Assembly (NCBI GenBank): GCA_009823395.1
Contig: CM020506.1
Coordinates: 1,849,501 to 1,913,500 of the forward strand
Direction of reading: 5' to 3'
DNA length: 64,000 nucleotides
Source: Thamnaconus septentrionalis
Taxonomy: Eukaryota; Chordata; Actinopteri; Tetraodontiformes; Monacanthidae
Position 1 is the first letter of the stretch. Each line of letters opens with the position of its first letter. This document shows positions 55,649-64,000 of this stretch, piece after piece. The notes under the pieces were generated by a model. That model made no database searches. It saw only the letters and a program-made list of their open reading frames with translations, and was not told the origin of the DNA. A program made the translations under genes and the position numbers.

Positions 55649-57083
55649 GATGCATGCAGCTGGAGCTGAGTGCATTTGCACCCTTGGATGCAGGGCCCAT
55701 CGTCTCATCGCTCGCACCTCCCTAAGTAATGATAATTTATGCATGAACACAATTGGTTTGAAAAAAAGAAGAAGGAAGTGATAATTAACGATTAAATTAA
55801 CTCGAGCGTCGTCAGGCGGGTCACGCATGGAGAAATGCGTGCGGAGCGTGTTGGCGTGTAGGTACGCAGCATGCTCTGGGTAGAAAATCAAAGGACCTGG
55901 GGGAGAGCAGGAGGAGGGTTGAACTGGAGCAGCAGCGAATCGGCTGGACTTCTCCTCTTCGACCAGTAGGCGGTGCCGTGGAGTCGCTGACTCCCGTCCG
56001 ACGCGTCGTCTCACCTCAGAATGTGTGTAACCTTAATTAGGTGTAATTGGCTTTTCACGCATGATATTAAGATTACACGCCATGGGATTTTTTTTTTATT
56101 ATTAATTTATTTTTTTTAGTCACACTTAATTCACCAGGAGGCTCGCAAGACTCGCTCCTTAAACGCTGAGATGAATTTATCTCGACAAGGTGGATTGCAA
56201 CTGATGCGACAACTCCAGAGAGCGTCACTGAACTCAAACAACATCCTCTTAATTATTTTTTCCTTTTCCTTTTTTTTTTTAATTTAAAAAAAACGAACCA
56301 CATCCTATTTTTTGGGGGGAGTTGCAGCACCGCGCCTCACCACGGGGTGGTGCCAGCGGGCGCGTCTGGGAGTCGCTGCCGTTGCCACAGCCGCCGACGC
56401 GCCGAGGAAAGGGGCGTTCCGGAGCCTGGCAACATCTCTGTCGGCGCTGCCAGGTGTGTTCAAACCTGTAGCAGGACAACCGCTCGCAGATGTTCCGCGG
56501 CTCAGTCACCGCGGGCTGGAAGTGAACCGCCGCCTCCCTACCTGCCTGCCTGCCTACCTGCCTACCTACCTGCCTGCCTACCCTACCGTGTGGACGGAGC
56601 TTATCTTATTTTTCATTTCCCGCTCCCGCCTGCCCACAGGTAGCCTGCGAGGGATTCTCGTTGACGCGCTACATCGTTTGAACGGCATTTTTTCTTCTTC
56701 TTCGTCTTCTTGTTGTTTGCTCTCGTCGGCGGCGTCGCCGGGCTTTACCCCCCCGCACCCCGCCCACCGCCCTCCGCCGAAGCCCGGGTCGCGATGGAGA
56801 GCCCCGAACCCTGATTCGTCCTCGCCGCCGCCGCCGCCGCCGCCGTCAACTGTATCCCCGCTCTTTACGCGCACGGCGGCACGGAGACGCCGTGGAAGCA
56901 CCGAGAGCCCTGCGAGGGAGAGGCGCGCGCACCGGAGCGGCAGCGAGCCCGGAGCCTCGTGGCATGACAGTGCTCGGCGGCGGACTGACAGGCGCACAGC
57001 AGCCTCCCGAATGCAAAGGAGATGAAATCAGCAGCAGGTCGGGAGAATAACTCGGGAGGTTTTGTTATTAGGCCGCGTCACTA

Positions 57084-57139
57084 ACAACAACAGCAGCAGC
57101 AGCAGCAGCAGTAACAGCAGCAACAGCAGCAGCAGCAGC
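57084..57139 (+). repeat. magi3: CAG/CAA repeat 1 in the magi3 leader
   Basis: Interrupted CAG/CAA trinucleotide tract, about 56 bp, in the predicted 5' UTR. Confidence 0.95.
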
Positions 57140-57200
57140 GGCACTGAGGCGATTGGAACCACTTCCATCGTTGAGTTTGTTCGAGCGAAATATACTATCA

Positions 57201-57214
57201 GCAACAACAAACAA

Positions 57215-57262
<48 letters not shown>
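57201..57262 (+). repeat. magi3: CAA/CAG repeat 2 in the magi3 leader
   Basis: CAA units followed by 14 uninterrupted CAG units (57218-57259), ending 33 bp before the magi3 ATG. The CAG frame is in register with that ATG, but an in-frame TAA at 57266-57268 separates them. Confidence 0.95.
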
Positions 57263-57263
<1 letters not shown>

Positions 57264-57292
57264 TGTAACAACAAGGCGGGGTGAGCGGCATC

Positions 57293-57599
57293 ATGTCCAG
57301 GACGCTGAAGAAGAAGAAACACTGGTCCAGTAAAGTGGTGGAGTGCGCGGTGTCATGGGGGAACCTCGGGGACTTCGGCTCCGTGGTGGAGGTGCTCGGC
57401 GGGGCGGAGGTGGGCCAGTTCCCCTACCTGGGCCAGATGAAGCTGGACGTGCTGGTGTGCCACGTCGGGAAGCTGCCCTACTACGGGGACGTCCTGCTGG
57501 AGGTGAACGGGACGCCCGTCAGTGGACTTACAAACCGCGACACCCTGGCCGTCATCCGCCACTTTCGGGAGCCGATCCGCCTGAAGACCGTCAAGCCAG
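57293..57599 (+). CDS. magi3: magi3 exon 1 (partial gene)
   Basis: ATG at 57293 opens 102 codons: [20 protein letters not shown], then a PDZ-like segment with [15 protein letters not shown] and [20 protein letters not shown], ending [10 protein letters not shown] at CCAG|gtgggt in phase 1. It matches human MAGI3 exon 1, including [24 protein letters not shown]3 is an inverted membrane-associated guanylate kinase with six PDZ domains, a guanylate-kinase-like domain and WW domains that scaffolds PTEN, receptors and junction proteins. This exon carries the N-terminal PDZ0. The LRIG2-MAGI3 order matches mammals. The rest of the gene lies beyond the window. Confidence 0.93.
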
Positions 57600-57601
57600 G
57601 T

Positions 57602-58020
57602 GGGTCCCCTCCTCCACCTCCTCTTCTAACCCTACCTCCTCTTCATCCTCCTATACCTCCTCCTCTTCCTTCTCTACCTCCTCTTTATCCTCCTATACCT
57701 CCTCCTCTTCCTCCCATTTCTTCGCTTTCTTCTCTACCTCGTCCATCCTCATCCTCATCTACCCCCTCTTCCTGGTATCCCTCTTCCTCCTCTTCCTCCT
57801 CTTCCTCTCCCTCCTCTTCCCCGTCATCTTCATCCCCTACTCCCCTACCTCTTTTTCATTCCCAACCTCCTCTCCCTCCTCTCTCTCATCTCCCCCCCCA
57901 CCTTCTCTTCCTTCTCTGCCTCCTCTCCCTCCTCTACCCCCTCCTCCCCATCCTCATCTACCTCCTCTCCCTCCTATCTACGCCCTCTTCCTCCTCTTCT
58001 TCCTCTTCCCCCACATCTCA
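57602..58020 (+). repeat. Polypyrimidine CCT/CTT-rich tract
   Basis: Nearly all C and T on the plus strand, built of imperfect cctcctctt units, directly after the magi3 exon 1 donor. It lacks stop codons simply because it lacks purines. Confidence 0.93.
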
Positions 58021-59364
58021 CACACCCCTGTCGCACCTGAGCTCTCTTTCGCGAGTCGACATCCTCTGAACGCAACATCCTTCCTGTAGCGTCCGCCCGA
58101 AGCCGTTGTGTGTTCGATGCATTCACGTGTTTGTAAAACCTGCGGGCGAGGCTCCGGCGGGCCACAGCGAGCGTCCGTCCGCTCGCTCCGTCATCCAAGG
58201 CCGACTTCCCAAAGGGGAGCCCAGACTTCCGGCCTCCCATCAGGCCTAATTGGCCCATTCTTTCACCACTCTGGCAGAGTCGCGCAGTGATAATGGCAAT
58301 AATGGCACGGGGCCCAGTCGGAGACTTGGAGGCTAAGTGCACTCGCATGCAGATACAAGGCCTAATTACACATCCTCCATTATTCACCATACACTTCGGC
58401 GACCGGCCGCACAGACGGCGGAGTGGCTGCAGGGTCGCCGCTGCTGCCGCCGCTGCTGCCGCTGCTGCACATCCCACCTCCCTTACGTCCAGCTGTGGCA
58501 GGATGCCGCATGCGGCGGAAGGCCGGTGGCGGAGGTGACCGCTGAGGTCCCCAGGGGGCGGCGGAGGGGAAGGAAAGTCTTCCGACGGGTCTCTGCTGGG
58601 CCTTCGTTTAAAATTTAACGAGGCAAAGCCGGATTTTTAAAATTATTTTCTACGGCACCTTTTCTGGCGGCTCGTGTCCGTGTGTCAGTGGCCTCCTACC
58701 TCGGTGACTCGCTGGGTCCTGCAGGGCTGGGGAACCCCGGCATGAGGTGCGGGAAGACAGAATGCTAGCACGGCGACAGAATGCAGGACTTCTTGTTTGT
58801 GGGTTTTTGTGAGTATTATGTAACAAACAAAAGCATGGGGTGGCGAGGGAGGGGGGGGGGATCCTGGGCGTAATAGTTTCAGAGGCAGGTTTTGCTCTCA
58901 TTTGTTTCGGATTAGGGGGTTCTTGACTCAACGAAAACCGTTGGGCAAACACCGGGCCTGGCGGCCTAGACCACACACTGGAAAAACAAAACAAGACAAA
59001 ACAAAAAGGTCGGTTGGACGGGCGAAGGACCTTTGTTGCACTTCATCGTCTGCCACTGGAGCAGCGCTGGAAACAAGCGCAGCCGCTCCAGAGGTTATTA
59101 CAGCAGCGGCGGCAGCAGCTGAGTCCCGAGACCTCGGGCCAGGATCCCTGAAGATCAGCTGTGTGCGTGTGTGCGTGCGTGCGTGCATGTGTACTCACGG
59201 CGAGTGGCACAAGCGCACGCGTGCCGTCATCCCGAGGTGTTTTCCTGCATATTAATGGCCGTTCTATTGACTCTAGTATCTCCTCCAAGCAAACAAGAGG
59301 TGAACAGAGGAATGTTTGCCTGGGTTTGTAGGCCCGACGCCTGGCAGTGTGCAAGCAGAGGGAG

Positions 59365-59366
<2 letters not shown>

Positions 59367-59413
<47 letters not shown>
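59367..59413. repeat. (TG)n microsatellite in magi3 intron 1
   Basis: About 46 bp of pure TG. Confidence 0.97.
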
Positions 59414-59418
<5 letters not shown>

Positions 59419-62400
59419 TCCACAGCTGTACGCACTCCCCAGAGCTCCCAACACAGCGCTCTCTGCCCCACTAACCAAGGATGATTAATAAAGGGCAGGG
59501 AGGACTGGGTGAGGGAGGGAGAGAAGCGTGAGGAAGGAGACGTTTGAGACATGGGGAGAAAATGGGCTCTGCCTCTGGCTCAAGGCTTAACTCCCACATG
59601 ACGCCGTTTTCTTTTTTTCTTGTTTTTTGTATTTGCTCTTTAAAGCTCACAGACAAGTAATGGGGTGGAAAGGATGGCAAACATTTCTCACTCGCGCCGC
59701 CACTCTTACCTGTCGGCCAAATGTACGTGGCGTGGCGAGGTCGTGGCGGCGCCCATGGCCTAGAGCAAGTGTATCTCAACAGTGTCGCACATCATTGAAA
59801 ATGGGTTTGAAACGTCGAGTAAAAAAAACAAACAAACAAAACAAAAGAAAACAAAACTTTTTCATTGCCATGGAATTACTTTGGATTTAAAAATAAAAAA
59901 AATCTGGAGACGAGCAAACAAGAAGTCCTCTGTAAATGTTGTCGGGCTAAGGTTGGAGCTGCAGTCTCCCGTGTCAGCCGGTAACGTCACCGCTGGAAAA
60001 GCAGAAGAGAAGACGAGTCAGATGTTGCTCAAAGTTTGCCAGGGGGGACCACCAGTGACAGGAAAAGCAAACAGTGCTTCAGGAAAGGTGGAAATAATGG
60101 AAAATGTGGAAATGAAAGTTTCTTCTGCAATATTCAGCCCTCATGACAGTAAAATAGCCCCATTCTAAGGCAATTTAGTAATTCCTCTCTAAATTGTTAT
60201 AAAATGTGGTGAACCCCCAAACCTCATACATAAAAAAAATACAGTCATAGTCATTTTTGGTCAGCCCAGCGCTAATTTAATTGAATGAATTTAGAAGCAG
60301 CCTCCTCAGCGAGCCTGGGCCACACGTTCGTGAGTTCAACCAGGTTATTTTTCAGTGAAACTCTTCGGTTCACATGACTGGAGGGAATCCTGGAACACTG
60401 CACCATAGGAAATGGTCATAGTTTTAAAACTAACTCGTTGGCCAATTCCCATTAACTAAGTCTTACCCTAACCGTGTTAGTCCCTACGGGTCGAGATTGA
60501 ATTCTAACCCTACGGAAAAGGAAAATGCTCTCATAGCGACACATCGTCTACGTTGGTTTCAGCAAAGTGTTGTGAACTGTAGCCCTCCTTTCGTTAGAAG
60601 ACAGTATTAAAATGTGGGAATACATGCAACGGTCATACACAAGTTAGTGGTAAATGCTGATATTAGGTAATTGTTAGGAGAATTTTCAATGCTAGCTTAA
60701 TTTAATAGGAAAAGATTTCTACTTTAACACAGCAGATGACAGAACTGTTGGCACGCCACCGTACAGCTAGCATCGCAAAACTTTCAATAACTACGAAATA
60801 TGTGATTCATTGCCATTTCTTATTAGTGGTCACCGCAGATCTTAAACTTGTATCCCTTCGCCCTCAGTTTGAGGTGTGTTCCAGGAAAATAGAGTTTCGG
60901 AAACCTCGCTGTAAACCTTCACCCCAACAAGAAGCTCGGCACCTCACACCAAAATGCGAACGCACGATGAGGACTAGCGGGGAGCGCAGGGGCTGAAATG
61001 GAAGATCGTGAAAGCGGTGACCGGGGCCGTGACGAGCGCAGCAGCCGGCCGCTAAATCCCCTCCAGCATCGCCACATACATGAGGTCGTTACAATGTACG
61101 GCGGTGCGGCGCCGGCACGCACGCGCGCACTCGGATATACATTCCTTTTGCGGCAGCGTCATATTTAATTCACACCTTCTTGCATAATTGAGCCTGACGG
61201 ACTGATTTTCCCCGCTCCCGACGGAGGGTCGGCGGTCCTCGAGGATCAGCCGGAACGAGGCCCGCAGCGACAGGCACGGCCGCCAGATGTTCCCCCGCCG
61301 CCCCCTGGTGGTCGTCCTTCCCCCAGCTGCCCTGTGGTGGCGCTGTTCCGATAATGAGCAGGGGGGGGGGTGGGACAGAGGAGCGGGCCACGCCAGGGAC
61401 GAGTGAGAGGAGATGCCGGCGTCTCGGCGGAGGTTATTATCCATCCCAGCCATTGATCGGAGGGAACGCGAGAAGCTGGAAGAGTTGCACGCAGCAACTT
61501 CACTTTTCTCTTCTTCTTCTGGTCTGCTGCTCTTGCTGCGCCGTTGCAGGTCCCTGGGGTGGGTGGGTGGGGTTGGTGGGGTTGTCACATCCATACAGGC
61601 TCCCTCGCACGCACGCACACACTGTTCACAGCTCTCTTTCTGTCTCTGTCTCCTGCATTAAAATGAAGAAGTTAAGCCGATGCTCAGATTTCACAGTTTA
61701 CCGCAAAGGTAGGATTTTTTTTCCGTTTTTTTTTTTTTCTTCTTCTTCTTCTTCTTCCCCGCGCTATCTTTTGATAAAGCGGGGAGACGGCGACGACTGC
61801 CTCAAAAGCTCCGCTCTCAACTTGGCACAGGGATCTATTTCTGCCCCCCCCCGCCCACCCCCACCACCACTCCCAACCCACCCCCACCTACCCACCAGCT
61901 AAAGATGAGGAAAGAGATGCCTGATGAAAAGCGCTATGAATGGCATCCCAGACTTCCTTCCTCCGCGGCTCGGTTATTTTTTCTCCCCCCGCGCTCCCCA
62001 ACCCTGCTACCCCCACCCCGCCCACCCTCAGCCCCGCCTCCGATATATGCGTTCGCGGCTTCAATGGCTGTGAAATCAAAAACGTCTGCAGCAGAAGCAG
62101 TGGCCAAATTCGGTGCGCGGAATGAAAAAAACATAGCCCGTCTCTACATTTGCATTACTTTTCGATTCGCGCTGGTGGCGAAGCAAACAGTAGCTGCAGG
62201 TGTGCAGGTGTGCAGGTGTGCAGGTGTGCAGGTGCGCTCACCCTCGGATTCTGCGACGCGCTAGCGAGTTGCGTTAATTGCGCCATTTTGACGGCAATTA
62301 GAGTTGCTTTATTTTTGTACATAATCTTGGGTTTGCCGATCGTCGCCGTGTTAATGGCAACACATTATGTCTGCAGAATGGCTTAAATTGTCTTTTCCTT

Positions 62401-64000
62401 CAACATGGCGACGCAAAGTTTCCCCCCCCTCGCTAATCTTTTAATGCTACCTTGCGTAATCAAATTTCGGAGCGCGCCGGATCCACTCGCCGTGGATCCC
62501 GCTTCCGTTCGGGTACATCAGCGTGCCCCCCCCACCCCCACCCCTCCTTCCCCATTTACCTGCTGATCAGGCCAATATAGAAGAGAAACAGAGTGACATG
62601 AGCTCCCGAGCCCTCCTGTATCAAACAGCAATAGAGAGTGTGGGTTAATCACGTTAATGCACCTCTCATATCAGGAAGCGCCTCTCAATGGAACCATCCT
62701 CTTGACAGGCGATGCTTTGTCACCGCCAAGAGATTTGCAGTCTGCTGCTGCTGCAGCAGCAGCGGGACAAAAGTAAGAAGAAAAAAAAAAGAAAGAAGGA
62801 ACGCAAGCCCGAGGATGAAGTGCCGTGGTGTGAGAGTTGGGAATACAGCGGCTCAGAGAGCCTGGTCCAACAACCACAGACATCTGTTCGCGACTCGCTG
62901 ACGGTCAGGGTGGAGGCGGGTGTGGGAGGTGGAGCTGGAGTGGCCATCGCGTACGACCCCCCCACCCTCCTCGCGGAACTCATAAACAGAGTAATTGAAG
63001 GCTGAATGAGCTCGCTGCAGCGATCGTACGGAGTGATTATGAGTGTTTTCGTGCACATTCAATGAGACGCCGGTCGCGATGCCAAGATGGGTTCGTTCTC
63101 GCGGGCCGATCCCGCTGCTCCTCGGCAGGAGGGCTGACCGTGTTGTGTCAGTTCGCGACTTCCTTGGCAATTTTGTCTGTTAAAACAAAATACTGTATAT
63201 ATACTGTTGTATGTTTTACGTCACCACCTCGAAATCACTTGTTGGCCAGATGGCAAATTGGGCGGGCGGGGGGGGGAGTCCCAAATGACAGTCTAATGGT
63301 TGTGGAAGAACACAAGGACAAATTGAGGATCTCTGTGAGATACTCTTATCAATGGAAGACGGCGGTGACACAATGTAAAAAAAAATGAAGCCGGATGATC
63401 CTCTGCCTCATGTGAGCGATGAACAGGATGTTTTCCAGCCGCTCTCCTGCTGTTCTGTTTATTGGACTCTGTGACGAGCGCCTGTATGGCTGATCAGAAA
63501 GAGCTCTGGCGCGAGCATTTTTTCAACGCTTCGAGCCATTTAACACAAACATATAGACTCTTTACTCTTTCATTTTAAACACCCAGCCAGTGTTTATCTT
63601 TTGCGTTGGTCCTTCAGGTGTCGTTGAAAAGCTGCTCCTACAATAGCATAATCTCTCTCATTATATTCCACGGTGACTGAGTCTGTGGCTGTCTGACTGT
63701 ATTGCCGTTGAAACAAATGTGAAAATGTGTGTGTTTTTTGAACAGCATGTTTACGCAGATCTCTGAGGTTTCTCTCGAGTATGTCGTTGTATTTGGGAGT
63801 AGGTGAACTCGGTCTAGCCCTCTTGCTTGAACCGTGCAAACTCCTGTGATTGAATTGTTGCTGAATTTTTTTTCTTGGATGAAAGGAAAGACTGCAGATC
63901 GACACGTATAGCATCACAATTAAAACCCTTTGCTTCAAAATCCCTTTGAAGTTTTGGCTGGGTTTATTGTTGTGGGGTCACTGAAGGGGGACTGGACCTC

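Larger units (their letters stand above)
51321..56290. other. lrig2-magi3 intergenic region
   Basis: No supportable gene was seen on either strand. It contains the hAT-like MITE at 52236-52643, a possible degraded hAT-like repeat at about 53960-54265 (tatcaaccactgtgctgcgg and gtggtgtgccatgggtttct), and a (TC)n run at 55611-55644. TAAT-rich segments near 55475-55800 could be regulatory. Confidence 0.6.
56291..57292 (+). promoter_or_regulatory. magi3: magi3 CpG-rich promoter and 5' UTR
   Basis: GC- and CpG-rich kilobase before the magi3 start. It has a CTGC/CTAC repeat (about 56541-56583), CCG runs (56820-56850) and two CAG/CAA tracts. Two short uORFs start at 57011 and 57022. The transcription start is not determinable. 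Confidence 0.6.
57600..64000 (+). other. magi3: magi3 intron 1 (partial)
   Basis: No second coding exon was found. It starts with about 420 bp of polypyrimidine sequence, then moderately CpG-rich stretches, a (TG)n run at 59367-59413 and C- or G-runs. AT-rich islands with TAATTA-type motifs near 58240-58390, 61080-61200 and 62570-62700 could be conserved regulatory elements. Confidence 0.6.

Noticed and set aside
56312..57025. 237-aa open frame upstream of magi3
   Set aside because: It is low-complexity Pro/Ser/Arg in a CpG-rich leader with no recognisable domain, and it does not join to the magi3 exon.
57062..57268. Poly-Ser/poly-Gln frame before magi3 as a true N-terminus
   Set aside because: It has no ATG, only a TTG, and stops at a TAA before the magi3 start.
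57028..57294. Poly-Cys, poly-Leu or poly-Ala minus-strand frames over the CAG repeats
   Set aside because: They are repeat artefacts with no start context or homology. A repeat-associated translation product cannot be judged from sequence alone.
57343..58089. Long open frames (about 250 aa) through the magi3 intron 1 pyrimidine tract
   Set aside because: All three plus-strand frames are open because the tract has few purines. The splice donor at 57600 ends the real exon.

Overview
This is vertebrate nuclear DNA, most likely from a teleost fish. Coding sequence is split into dozens of short exons with GT-AG introns. The gaps hold long (TG)n, (TC)n and GATA microsatellites and fish-type dispersed repeats. 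I saw no prokaryotic operons, CRISPR arrays or phage genes. I assembled four genes by joining exons whose splice phases fit and whose translations match vertebrate families I remember; no database search was run.

Layout. (1) 2195-26336, + strand: rap1gap, a Rap GTPase-activating protein, 22 coding exons plus one extra in-frame cassette-like exon, about 714 aa, with a 3' UTR to about 28260. (2) 29278-37942, - strand, tail to tail with rap1gap: padi2, a calcium-dependent peptidylarginine deiminase, 16 coding exons with two alternative first coding exons (689 or 708 aa). (3) 39258-50083, + strand, head to head with padi2: lrig2, a single-pass membrane protein with leucine-rich repeats and three Ig domains, 17 exons, 1014 aa. 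(4) 57293 to beyond the window, + strand: only the first coding exon of magi3, a MAGUK scaffold, followed by at least 6.4 kb of intron 1.

The four genes do not form one pathway. rap1gap switches off Rap1, padi2 citrullinates proteins, lrig2 modulates growth-factor receptors and magi3 scaffolds junctional complexes. The lrig2-magi3 pair is also adjacent in mammals, whereas RAP1GAP and PADI2 lie on a distant part of the same human chromosome arm, so the window joins two ancestral blocks.

Mobile DNA is limited to small pieces: a 408-bp hAT-like MITE with an 8-bp target duplication, a 424-bp solo-LTR-like element with a 5-bp duplication inside padi2, two MITE-like elements with matching terminal inverted repeats, and degraded LINE-like fragments. 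I found no convincing new multi-gene system. The best leads are a tandem-duplicated exon in rap1gap, twin first exons in padi2, an apparently missing first leucine-rich repeat in lrig2, and CAG repeats in the magi3 leader.
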